Assembly: GCA_022360175.1 (NCBI GenBank)
Contig: JAKSDI010000016.1
Span: 1 to 38,473, forward strand
DNA from: Chitinophagales bacterium
GTDB lineage: Bacteria > Bacteroidota > Bacteroidia > Chitinophagales > Saprospiraceae
DNA length: 38,473 bases
Direction: 5' to 3'
The notes under the pieces are model-generated. The model had not been told where the DNA came from and ran no database searches. It worked only from the letters and a program-made list of their open reading frames with translations. Shown here in pieces: positions 16,475-23,903 of the stretch (its first letter is position 1; each line of letters begins with the position of its first letter). The position numbers and the translations under genes are program-made.

Positions 16475-17228
16475 GAGAATATCTTTGTAATTCTAATAAC
16501 TTAATCTCTCTATAGAAAACATATTGAGCAGAGGTTTTGGCAATGACAAAGCCATAAAATCCATCTAGAAAACCTCTTTTTATAATGTATTCCGAAAAAA
16601 AACGAAGCCCAGGCTTAAATAAAATACGCAACAGACTCCCTTTTTTACCTCTTTCATGGAAGGCCTGTGCTGCAAGGCTACTGAAATTGTTGATAGTAGC
16701 AATGCGATTGTTGATGTCTGAATTGGTATGATGTAAAAGATCACCTTTAAGCCGAGTAGTGGTAGCTCCTTTAGCAGGAATGAATTTATCATGCGGATTG
16801 ACCCCTCCCACGCTAAATTGGCGACGATCAAAAAGGCGCATTTTACGATCTGGATACCAGCCTCCATGATGAATCCATTGATCTCCTATATTGCTAAGCC
16901 GGTTCATATAATAGCAGTCATGTGTCCAGTTATTTTTTACTGCAAGTATCGACTGCTGTAAAGTAGGAGATAACTCTTCATCGGCATCCAGAGATAATAT
17001 AAATTCGTGTTTTGCCTGTTCTATGGCATAACGCTTTTGCTGAATATGCCCTTCAAAAGGATGTTCAAGTGTACGCGCACCACATGATTGGGCAATTTCA
17101 ATTGTCTTGTCTTTCGAATAAGAATCTACAACCAACAATTCATCAGCGACAGGGCGAAGGCTTCGGAGGCATCGCTCTATATTGGCTTCCTCATTGTACG
17201 TGATGATTACTGCGGAGATTTTATTCAT
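16467..17228 (-). CDS. Family 2 glycosyltransferase (WaaE/KdtX-like)
   Basis: 253 residues. The N-terminal GT-A fold begins SAVIITYNEEANIERCLRSL, the usual nucleotide-sugar entry motif. Asp35 follows in LLVVDSYSKDKT, and the metal-binding DxD-type motif is DADEELS at 81-87. A hydrophobic, aromatic C-terminal stretch (FFSEYIIKRGFLDGFYGFVIA) is typical of the lipopolysaccharide-core WaaE-like branch and suggests a membrane-associated enzyme. It transfers a sugar from a nucleotide donor; donor and acceptor cannot be told from sequence, and LPS or surface-glycan assembly is the likely use. Its ATG overlaps the upstream cysQ stop codon by one base (TAATG), so translation is probably coupled. Confidence 0.88.
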   Translation of the reverse strand: MNKISAVIITYNEEANIERCLRSLRPVADELLVVDSYSKDKTIEIAQSCGARTLEHPFEGHIQQKRYAIEQAKHEFILSLDADEELSPTLQQSILAVKNNWTHDCYYMNRLSNIGDQWIHHGGWYPDRKMRLFDRRQFSVGGVNPHDKFIPAKGATTTRLKGDLLHHTNSDINNRIATINNFSSLAAQAFHERGKKGSLLRILFKPGLRFFSEYIIKRGFLDGFYGFVIAKTSAQYVFYREIKLLELQRYSHG

Positions 17229-18007
17229 TACCCTTCTTTTTTAGCGTAAGCAATGAAATAAGGATTGCGTAAATTTTCTTTGTTGTAGCGTAAGCTTTCT
17301 TGACTTTCTTCATCAATAATACTTCCTCCTGCTTCCTGCAAAATAGCATGTGCTGCGGCGGTATCCCACTCCATCGTAGGCCCTAGCCTTGGATATACAT
17401 GTGCATCCCCTTTTGCAATGATCAGGAATTTTAAAGAGCTACCAGTCGGTACTAATTCAGGCTGATCCAGAGCATCTACAAAGGCTTGCGTTTCCTCATT
17501 GAGATGTGATCGAGAGCATACAACCTTTAGATTAGGGTCACTAAGTTTAAATGCAGGCGCATGAAGCTGGGTAATCTTCCCATTGACTTCAAGAAAGGCT
17601 CCTGCTCCCCTGACTGCCCAATAAGTTTCCTGAAGGCAGGGAACATATACAACTCCCATCACAGCTTCGCCTTTATGAATCAGCGCGATATTGACTGTAA
17701 ATTCTCCATTGCGCTTGATAAATTCTTTGGTGCCATCAAGAGGATCTACCAACCAATGGTATTCATAATTTTTACGATCTTCATAGGATATTTCCTTATT
17801 TTCTTCAGACACGATAGGGTATTGAATGCTTAACTGCTCAAGTCCCTCGCAAATAATGTCATTAGATGCCTTGTCTGCAAGAGTTAATGGAGATTCGTCT
17901 GATTTAAACTCAACACCAAAATCTTCTTTGCCATAAATACTCATAATAGCTCCTCCGGCAAGACGAGCAATTTGTACTATTTCTTCTACTAACTCAGTGT
18001 GATTCAT
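17228..18007 (-). CDS. cysQ: 3'(2'),5'-bisphosphate nucleotidase (CysQ-like)
   Basis: 259 residues, full length for the inositol-monophosphatase superfamily. Metal-binding motifs are SEEN (Glu68/Glu69), WLVDPLDGTKEF at 85-96 (Asp88 and Asp91) and EWDTAAAHAILQEAGG in the C-terminal half. Ending the second motif in GTKEF, with a following FTVNIALI, is typical of CysQ rather than true inositol monophosphatases. The family hydrolyses 3'-phosphoadenosine 5'-phosphate (PAP) to AMP and phosphate, removing an inhibitory by-product of sulfate activation and sulfotransfer. It is first in the cysQ-glycosyltransferase-mce run and divergent from galE across about 150 bases that hold an inverted pair of -7 boxes. 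Confidence 0.9.
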   Translation of the reverse strand: MNHTELVEEIVQIARLAGGAIMSIYGKEDFGVEFKSDESPLTLADKASNDIICEGLEQLSIQYPIVSEENKEISYEDRKNYEYHWLVDPLDGTKEFIKRNGEFTVNIALIHKGEAVMGVVYVPCLQETYWAVRGAGAFLEVNGKITQLHAPAFKLSDPNLKVVCSRSHLNEETQAFVDALDQPELVPTGSSLKFLIIAKGDAHVYPRLGPTMEWDTAAAHAILQEAGGSIIDEESQESLRYNKENLRNPYFIAYAKKEG

Positions 18008-18040
18008 TGGTGAAATTGGATGAATGTTATGTTTAGATTG

Positions 18041-18064
18041 TACCTTTGATTTACCGCAAAGGTA
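18041..18064. promoter_or_regulatory. Inverted pair of TACCTTTG boxes between cysQ and galE
   Basis: TACCTTTG at 18041-18048 (plus) and the same box on the minus strand at 18057-18064 form an 8-bp inverted repeat with an 8-base spacer. Both match the Bacteroidota -7 consensus TAnnTTTG exactly and face the divergent genes galE and cysQ. Upstream TTG elements at the usual spacing are not clear (TTG at 18016-18018 gives a 22-base gap for the galE side). The two promoters would overlap, so firing may be mutually exclusive; the repeat could also be an operator. Confidence 0.6.
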
Positions 18065-18157
18065 TTAGTCTTGTTCAACAATATGAAATGATAATAGGAG
18101 AACAAGACTACGAACTAAGCTAATAAAGAACGACTGTTTTAAGTATCAATAGTAATT

Positions 18158-19186
18158 ATGAGTAAAATTCTAGTAACAGGAGGCTGTGGTTATATAGGAA
18201 GCCATACTATAGTAGATTTAATAATGAATGGCTTTGAGGTCATTTCTGTAGATAATTTCTGCAATTCTAGTGAAGAAGTGCTGGAAGGAATAGAAACTAT
18301 TACAGGTAAAAAAGTTAAAAATTATGCTATTGATCTTTGTTGGGAAGATGCTATAGAGCAGGTGTTTAAGGAAAATCCAGACCTGGAAGGGATCATCCAT
18401 TTTGCAGCTTTGAAATCCGTAGGAGAATCTGTTCAGCACCCTATTGAATATTTTCGTAACAATCTGAATAGTTTACTCAATATTCTGGAGGGAATGGCTC
18501 GCTTCAATGTACCTAATTTAATTTTTTCTTCCAGCTGCTCTGTTTATGGGAATGCGAATGAACTGCCAGTTACAGAAAATACTCCTTTACAGGAAGCAGA
18601 GTCTCCTTATGCAAGAACGAAACAAATGGGAGAGCAAATGATTGTTGATTTTGCTCACCGTTACCCTATGTGTAAAAGTGTATTACTGAGGTATTTTAAC
18701 CCTGCAGGAGCACACGAAAGTGCATTGATAGGAGAGGCTCCAAGTAATCCAGCTTCTAATTTGGTACCAGTTATTACGGAAACTGCAGTAGGTAAACGAA
18801 AAGGGATGACTGTTTTTGGAGCAGATTATGAGACCAGAGATGGAAGCTGTATCCGGGATTATATTCATGTAATGGACCTTGCAAATGCTCACACCAAAGC
18901 ATTACAATATTTGCTGGAAGAAAAGAATAAGGAGAATCTTGAAATATTTAATCTTGGTATAGGGGAAGGTGTTAGTGTATTAGAAGCAATCCAGGCTTTT
19001 ATGAAAGTAACAGGGCAAAAACTTAATTATCAAATTGGAGAGCGCCGCCCTGGTGATGTAGTAGCTATATACGCCAATAATGAGAAAGCTGAAAAACTAT
19101 TAGGATGGATACCTCATCGTGATATAGATGATATCATGAATACCGCTTGGAACTGGGAGGTGAAGAGAACAAAACAGGCTGAGTAG
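18158..19186 (+). CDS. galE: UDP-glucose 4-epimerase
   Basis: 342 residues, the usual length for GalE. The Rossmann motif is GGCGYIGSH (residues 8-16). The catalytic SSSCSVYG stretch (about 124-131) and the YxxxK pair Tyr151/Lys155 are intact. Further family hallmarks are LRYFNPAGAH, IRDYIHVMDLANAH and ERRPGDV. It interconverts UDP-glucose and UDP-galactose using tightly bound NAD in the cytoplasm, feeding galactose use and surface glycan synthesis. The divergent neighbour operon includes a glycosyltransferase, which fits a glycan role. A perfect -7 box (TACCTTTG) lies about 110 bases upstream of the ATG. Confidence 0.95.
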   Translation: MSKILVTGGCGYIGSHTIVDLIMNGFEVISVDNFCNSSEEVLEGIETITGKKVKNYAIDLCWEDAIEQVFKENPDLEGIIHFAALKSVGESVQHPIEYFRNNLNSLLNILEGMARFNVPNLIFSSSCSVYGNANELPVTENTPLQEAESPYARTKQMGEQMIVDFAHRYPMCKSVLLRYFNPAGAHESALIGEAPSNPASNLVPVITETAVGKRKGMTVFGADYETRDGSCIRDYIHVMDLANAHTKALQYLLEEKNKENLEIFNLGIGEGVSVLEAIQAFMKVTGQKLNYQIGERRPGDVVAIYANNEKAEKLLGWIPHRDIDDIMNTAWNWEVKRTKQAE

Positions 19187-19579
19187 TGAGTATACTCAAC
19201 TCAGTATGTGTGTCAAAAGGTAGCAGATATTCAAGAAAAAGAAATGTTCTAAACAGCTTCCCTTTCTTTAGCAGAATAAAGAAAGAAAAGTAGATAAGCA
19301 AGTTGCAAGATTCCAATCAGTGTTGATGGAAACGAAATCACTGCCTACTGCCTACTGAAAAACTGCCTACTACCCATTGAGAATAAAATGAAATCCAACG
19401 AAATGAAAGGAATCATATCAAGTTAAGTCCCACTGAACACTGCCTACCGCCCACTGCTTCACTGAAAAACTGAACACTGCAAACTAAGAGTAAAACAAAA
19501 TCCAACGAAATGAAAGATCATATCAAGTTAAGTCCCACTGAAAACTGCCTACTGCCCACTGCTTCACTGAAAAACTGAA
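19187..19579. other. Convergent spacer, mostly repeats
   Basis: This spacer lies between galE and the minus-strand membrane-protein gene. A 9-bp A/T-rich hairpin (CTTTCTTTA at 19262-19270 with TAAAGAAAG at 19277-19285) follows galE without a T tract. From 19340 to the next stop codon the DNA is an ACTGCCT-type heptad array containing two copies of an ~85-bp unit. I see no gene here. Confidence 0.6.
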
Positions 19580-19580
19580 C
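19340..19580. repeat. ACTGCCT heptad array with an ~85-bp duplicated unit
   Basis: 19340-19380 reads as ACTGCCT-like heptamers. A longer unit beginning AAATCCAACGAAATGAAAG and ending AAAAACTGAAC occurs twice, at 19391-19475 and 19498-19580, with only a few differences. Each copy contains further ACTGCC(T/C)/CCCACTG heptads. The second copy ends on the first base of the stop codon of the minus-strand gene. Reverse-complement relatives lie at 30467-30535. Confidence 0.8.
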
Positions 19581-20032
19581 TAAAGCTCTTCTTTGAGTTC
19601 TTCATAAAGTTCTGGGTATTGCTCCCAATACATCTTGTATGCTTTACGTGTCGCTATGAATGTAACCCTTTTGCCAAATTGCCCTGGCTGGCGAAAATAA
19701 ATGCTAACTAATAAAAAACTTAAAAAATGGCGTTCGCTAAATTTTTCTATGTTATGGAAAGGGTATCGAGCAGCTTTGAAATAATTAGTAACATAAACAA
19801 AACTATCATTAGCTTCTACTCGAACAAGCTTCATTAATGTAAAGATAAACATTATAACTCCCGATAAATAGAATAATATGACGCCTATTTTAAAAGTTGA
19901 TGCAGGTATATTTCCAACGTAATCGTACTTGTATAGTAGCGACGCGGCTGTGAATGCACCAAAAAAAACCAGCCAAAAAACAGGAATGAAAAATTTGAAA
20001 AAAAGGGTCAAATTTGACGAAAGTCGTTGCAT
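19580..20032 (-). CDS. Small membrane protein of unknown function
   Basis: 150 residues. Two membrane segments lie at about 8-33 (LFFKFFIPVFWLVFFGAFTA) and 45-66 (FKIGVILFYLSGVIMFIFTL). A soluble basic/aromatic domain follows that looks like a compact PH-like beta fold (VRVEANDSFVYVTNYFKAARYPFHNIEKFSE), ending in an acidic tail, ELYEELKEEL. No family is recognised with confidence. It lies 62 bases downstream of tatC on the same strand and may be co-transcribed with it, but a role in Tat export would be speculation. Its stop codon touches the end of a heptad repeat unit. Confidence 0.72.
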   Translation of the reverse strand: MQRLSSNLTLFFKFFIPVFWLVFFGAFTAASLLYKYDYVGNIPASTFKIGVILFYLSGVIMFIFTLMKLVRVEANDSFVYVTNYFKAARYPFHNIEKFSERHFLSFLLVSIYFRQPGQFGKRVTFIATRKAYKMYWEQYPELYEELKEEL

Positions 20033-20094
20033 AATTTCTTAATAATAGTATATAAATGGCACAACCGATACAAAGCAGATTAGTACAACTTGTA

Positions 20095-20949
20095 TTAGTT
20101 AGCAAACTCTTCCTCTTCCTGCTTTTGTACGCGAGCAGATACTAAAATACTTACTTCATAAAGTATATATAAAGGAATCCCTATCAAGAATTGGGTAACT
20201 ACATCTGGCGGAGTAATAAGCGCAGCAAGCAGCAAGACCCCAATGATAGAATGACGGCGATATTTTTTCATACCTTCCGGCGTGACCAAACCTACCTTCG
20301 ATAAAAAATAAACAATAACTGGTAATTCAAAGATAAGCCCGGCCGGAGCCGTAAACATAATCATGTAATTGATGAAGGAAGACATCGTTGGTGTATTCTG
20401 AACTCCCGGAATACTATATCCAGCCAAAAAGTTGACAGCAAATGGAGCAATGATAAAATAACCAAATAATACTCCCAATAGAAAAAGAATCGAACATATA
20501 GCTACCATTCCTCTGGCAGCTTTTTTCTCCTTATCGTAAAGGCCAGGCTTCACAAACTTCCAAAATTCCCAGAGTACAAAAGGAAAGGCAAGGATGAACC
20601 CCATTACAAAAGAAACCTTAATACTCATGATAAAAGGCTCTCCAAAACCAATCGCAATCTTTGCAAAATCAGGGGGTGTGAAGCACATCATGTCTCCCAA
20701 ACCAATATTATTGGATAGTTGACAGATTACTTTATAAGAAAAGAAGTCGTCACGAGTAGGGCCAAAAATGACAACATCAAACATCCAGCGTTGGAAAAGA
20801 AAAAGTATAATACCCATTGATATAATAGCAATCAACGAGCGAATAATATGCCAACGCAATTCCTCTAGATGTTCCAAGAATGACATCTCCTTAACTTCTC
20901 CAGCAGGGCTGAGTTCCATTTTATCTACATCAATCTGATCCAGTGGCAT
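20095..20949 (-). CDS. tatC: Sec-independent protein translocase TatC
   Basis: 284 residues. After a 22-residue acidic N-terminal extension comes the family signature MSFLEHLEELRWHIIRS. Six membrane segments follow, with the conserved first periplasmic region and the FxLWEFWKFVKPGL motif seen here as FVLWEFWKFVKPGLYDKEKK. The protein is the signal-peptide receptor of the twin-arginine pathway, which exports folded proteins across the inner membrane with TatA-type partners; none is encoded in this window. A perfect -7 box on the minus strand (TACATTTG, 21072-21065) lies about 115 bases upstream of the start. The 150-residue membrane protein gene follows. Confidence 0.95.
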   Translation of the reverse strand: MPLDQIDVDKMELSPAGEVKEMSFLEHLEELRWHIIRSLIAIISMGIILFLFQRWMFDVVIFGPTRDDFFSYKVICQLSNNIGLGDMMCFTPPDFAKIAIGFGEPFIMSIKVSFVMGFILAFPFVLWEFWKFVKPGLYDKEKKAARGMVAICSILFLLGVLFGYFIIAPFAVNFLAGYSIPGVQNTPTMSSFINYMIMFTAPAGLIFELPVIVYFLSKVGLVTPEGMKKYRRHSIIGVLLLAALITPPDVVTQFLIGIPLYILYEVSILVSARVQKQEEEEFAN

Positions 20950-21064
20950 AGCTATATTTTACTTGTATAGATATTGATAATCAGTGAATAGTTTAATGTA
21001 TGAAAGTTCTTTTTAAAAAAGCTTTCCTTACAGCTATACAACGCTTTATTACCAAACATCCCTA

Positions 21065-21072
21065 CAAATGTA
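21065..21072 (-). promoter_or_regulatory. -7 promoter box facing tatC
   Basis: On the minus strand the sequence is TACATTTG, an exact TAnnTTTG match, about 115 bases before the tatC start. A TTG at the -33 distance is not evident. Confidence 0.4.
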
Positions 21073-21242
21073 ATAAGCCCCCTAAAAGATTTAAGTATTT
21101 TTTGATAAATAATTGTAACCTATCGGCCGAGCGGGCATTATGAGTACAGAATCGAACATCGGAAAGGCCTTAATAAACGCAAACGCAAGTTCAAAGCGCA
21201 AGCATAGTTGAAAAAATGAATCTGCTAGCTGTGCCAATTAAT

Positions 21243-21290
21243 CAAACTTGAAACTTGCACTTGAACTTAAAGTTAACACTTACACCTCAG
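21243..21290. repeat. AACTTGA-type heptad array upstream of gldM
   Basis: Degenerate repeats of about 7 bp (AAACTTG, AAACTTG, CACTTGA, ACTTAAA, GTTAACA, CTTACAC) lie about 100 bases before the gldM start. A relative on the opposite strand (TCAAGTT words) occurs near 30638-30671. This is the one array in a divergent rather than a 3'-end position. Confidence 0.5.
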
Positions 21291-21388
21291 CTGTTCTCTA
21301 AACTTCAGTAAACAAGGAACATCGATATTATTTAGTACTCAACCTGGATTGAGGTATCATTGTGATGCCTGTCCGCAAAGTAAGAAAT

Positions 21389-22903
21389 ATGTCGATACCC
21401 AAAGATCCGCGTCAGTTGATGATCAACTTGATGTATATAGTACTTACTGCCTTGCTGGCTCTAAATGTTTCAGCAGAAATTGTTCAGGCTTTTTTTACGC
21501 TGGATAAGAGCCTGGGAGATAGCAGTCAATTAGTATTAGGCTCAAATAAACAGATGCTGGAAGCTATCCGAGAAGAAGCGGCGGCTTATCAGCAATTTGA
21601 GCCATACCTTAAAAAAGCAGAAGAATTACACCGCTTATCACGAGATATGAAATTGGAATTAAATACATTACGCAATGGGATTATAGAGGAAGCAGGAGGT
21701 TTGGATGAAACAGGACAACCAGTTCGTAAACTGGACAAAGATATTCCTACGCGCATATTAGTAGAAGAGGGCAGGGGAGACACTCTGGCATCCAGGCTAG
21801 AAACAACACGAGCGCAAATGCTCGCTCTGATAGACGAAAAGGAAGCCTATCGCATGTTGGAGGCGAGCCTGCCCTTATCTATTCCTGAAGTGCCTGAAGG
21901 TAGTGATAAACCAAGTTGGTCTGCTTATACTTTTCAGCAGATGCCTGTGGCTGCGGTGCTACCAATTATCCGGAAGTTTGAAAATGACATAGAGGTAGCG
22001 GAAGCAACCATTCTAAATCATTTTTTAGGAAAAATGGGCGCCAATATTGTCATGGATGCGTATGAGCCCGTAATCTCGGCAGAGAGCAGTTATGTAATAA
22101 GAGGAGAACGATTTGCCAGTGAAATCTTCCTGGCTGCCTATAGTAGTACTGCTGATAATATTAGAGTGAAAGTAGATGGCAGGTACTTACCCGTAGAAAA
22201 CGGCAAAGCTTTGTTTTCAGCAACTACTGGTCCTATAGGTAGCAAGCAACACAGAGCGATTATTGAACTGGAAGATCCCCTTACAGGAAATATAGAAACT
22301 TTTGAAAAATCTTTTTCCTATCAGGTCGGAGAACGTTCTGTTGCTGTTGCTGCAGATAAAATGAACGTTTTTTATGTCGGTGTTGATAACCCGCTGACTA
22401 TAGCCGCAGCAGGCGTGCCTAGTAGTGAAATTAGAGTGCAGGCTACGGGAGTTGATATGCTTCATCAGGGGGGAAGCCATTATTCGGTTAAACCTCAACG
22501 AGTAGGAACTGCCTCTATTACAATAGCAGGAGGAGGTCTGGAACCTACAACTTTTGATTTTAGAGTAAAGAAAATACCCGACCCGGTTCTGATGTTGGGA
22601 AATAAACGTGGAGGAAGAATACCAGCAGCTACTTTCAGAGCACAATTAGGACTTATTCCCAGGCTGGAAAATTTTGACTTTGAGGCTCGCTGCAATCTGG
22701 TGATATGTGAAGTGGTGAGAGTGCCTAAAGGGGGAGATATACAAATTGCGCAGAGTAGTGGTGCTAGATTTTCTGCTGAAGCAAAACGACTTATTAATCG
22801 AGCAGAAGCTGGTGATATTTATTATTTCAATGAGATACGTGTCAAGTGCCCAGGAGATGAAGTTGCTCGTCAACTGAATGGGCTCATTTTTAATATTCAA
22901 TAA
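21389..22903 (+). CDS. gldM: T9SS/gliding motility protein GldM
   Basis: 504 residues from ATG at 21389. In-frame starts at 21362/21365 would add 8-9 residues before the conserved N terminus and are less likely. The start SIPKDPRQLMINLMYIVLTALLALNVSAEI is the GldM signature: a single membrane helix (about 11-31) carrying the functionally important region, followed by a long periplasmic part that in this family folds into several domains. Family knowledge: GldM forms with GldL the proton-driven inner-membrane motor of the T9SS and spans the periplasm to contact the GldK/GldN ring. gldN follows after 7 bases, but gldK and gldL, normally directly upstream, are absent here. Confidence 0.93.
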   Translation: MSIPKDPRQLMINLMYIVLTALLALNVSAEIVQAFFTLDKSLGDSSQLVLGSNKQMLEAIREEAAAYQQFEPYLKKAEELHRLSRDMKLELNTLRNGIIEEAGGLDETGQPVRKLDKDIPTRILVEEGRGDTLASRLETTRAQMLALIDEKEAYRMLEASLPLSIPEVPEGSDKPSWSAYTFQQMPVAAVLPIIRKFENDIEVAEATILNHFLGKMGANIVMDAYEPVISAESSYVIRGERFASEIFLAAYSSTADNIRVKVDGRYLPVENGKALFSATTGPIGSKQHRAIIELEDPLTGNIETFEKSFSYQVGERSVAVAADKMNVFYVGVDNPLTIAAAGVPSSEIRVQATGVDMLHQGGSHYSVKPQRVGTASITIAGGGLEPTTFDFRVKKIPDPVLMLGNKRGGRIPAATFRAQLGLIPRLENFDFEARCNLVICEVVRVPKGGDIQIAQSSGARFSAEAKRLINRAEAGDIYYFNEIRVKCPGDEVARQLNGLIFNIQ

Positions 22904-22910
22904 TAAAGCC

Positions 22911-23726
22911 ATGAAGAGATTAAGTAGTTTAATGACATTAGTTATACTTGCCATTTCTGTAATGGCACAGCCCTCAGTATCCCCAAAAGATGATATTGTG
23001 GAAAGAACGACTCTTGCTAATGAGCGTTTCCTCCCAGACCCTCCACTTCGGGAGGCAGATATACTCTGGGAAAAGCGGATTTGGAGAGTGATTGATACGA
23101 GAGAAAAAATGAACTTACCATTCCGCTATCCTGATCAGCCTTTATTCTCAATTTTGACAAGTGCTATAGAAGCGAGAGAATTACAAGCTTATAGTACAGA
23201 AGATGATAAATTTAGCACTCCCCTTTCCATAGAAGAAATATCAGCTAAGCTAAGTAGTATAGATACAGTTGCTATCTATAACCCAGATGGTGGTAGTGAA
23301 GAATATACAATTGTTGAAAATGAGATTGATCCACGTGATGTTAAGCGCTATCGTTTAAAGGAGGTTTGGTATTTTGACAGCCGTAGAGGGAAATTGGAAG
23401 TACGTATACTAGGTATTGCACCAATGAAAGAGGAGTATGATGATAATGGGAATTTTAAATATGAACACCCCTTATTCTGGATATATTTTCCAGAGGCTCG
23501 TTATGTATTATCAGATTATAAAGTATATAACCCCTGGAATGACCGAGGGCAAATGAGTTGGACTGATTTATTTGATATGAGGCAGTTTTCCAGCTATGTG
23601 ATCAAAGGCTCTAATATCCATGATCGAAGATTACAGGATTATCTGGCAGGTAGAGACCTATTATTACAATCAGAGAGGATAGAGGGAGGTATTTTTAACC
23701 ATGAAAGCCAGATGTGGCAGGATTGA
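22911..23726 (+). CDS. gldN: T9SS/gliding motility protein GldN
   Basis: 271 residues from ATG at 22911. An upstream in-frame start overlapping gldM would put non-signal residues before the signal peptide. The signal peptide is MKRLSSLMTLVILAISVMAQ. The mature part has the family's LWEKRIWRVIDTREKMNLPFRYP stretch, then RYRLKEVWYFDSRRGKLEVRILGIAPM and FWIYFPEARYVL. Family knowledge: GldN (PorN) is periplasmic and associates with the lipoprotein GldK (PorK) in the large ring under the outer membrane, contacted by GldM. It begins 7 bases after the gldM stop, clearly in one operon. It seems somewhat shorter than typical GldN; I do not see a truncation. Confidence 0.92.
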   Translation: MKRLSSLMTLVILAISVMAQPSVSPKDDIVERTTLANERFLPDPPLREADILWEKRIWRVIDTREKMNLPFRYPDQPLFSILTSAIEARELQAYSTEDDKFSTPLSIEEISAKLSSIDTVAIYNPDGGSEEYTIVENEIDPRDVKRYRLKEVWYFDSRRGKLEVRILGIAPMKEEYDDNGNFKYEHPLFWIYFPEARYVLSDYKVYNPWNDRGQMSWTDLFDMRQFSSYVIKGSNIHDRRLQDYLAGRDLLLQSERIEGGIFNHESQMWQD

Positions 23727-23786
23727 GCAGCGCTTGCTACTGTACTCCATCAAAAATATCTTACATTTGCCCGAACATTTGAAAAG

Positions 23787-23802
23787 CTCGGTTAAAACCG
23801 AG
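23787..23802. promoter_or_regulatory. Perfect 16-bp palindrome between gldN and the exchanger gene
   Basis: CTCGGTTAAAACCGAG has 7-bp arms and a 2-base centre. It lies 61 bases after gldN, between two -7-like boxes (TACATTTG at 23762-23769 and TAAATTTG at 23811-23818) in front of the exchanger gene. No T tract follows on the plus strand, so an operator fits better than a terminator, but neither is proven. Confidence 0.45.
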
Positions 23803-23810
23803 ACCATCAG

Positions 23811-23818
23811 TAAATTTG
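23811..23818 (+). promoter_or_regulatory. -7 promoter boxes upstream of the cation exchanger gene
   Basis: TAAATTTG matches TAnnTTTG and is 85 bases before the ATG; TACATTTG at 23762-23769 is a second exact match. TTG elements upstream are at longer than usual spacing (25 and 29 bases), so the choice between them is open. Confidence 0.4.
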
Positions 23819-23903
23819 TACGTCATAAGGAATGAAGAATAAATAAAAGATATTTGTTTTTTATTGCTACATCGTACTGATACGGGCAAATGCAAGATAT
23901 TTT

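Larger units (their letters stand above)
20950..21388. other. Divergent spacer between tatC and gldM
   Basis: No credible gene; in particular no trace of gldL. It holds a tatC-facing -7 box (minus strand, 21065-21072), two heptad-like stretches (CGCAAAC/GCAAGTT type at 21176-21210 and AACTTGA type at 21243-21290), and a small hairpin just before gldM (CTCAA 21338-21342 with TTGAG 21349-21353). I found no good TAnnTTTG box facing gldM. Confidence 0.55.
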
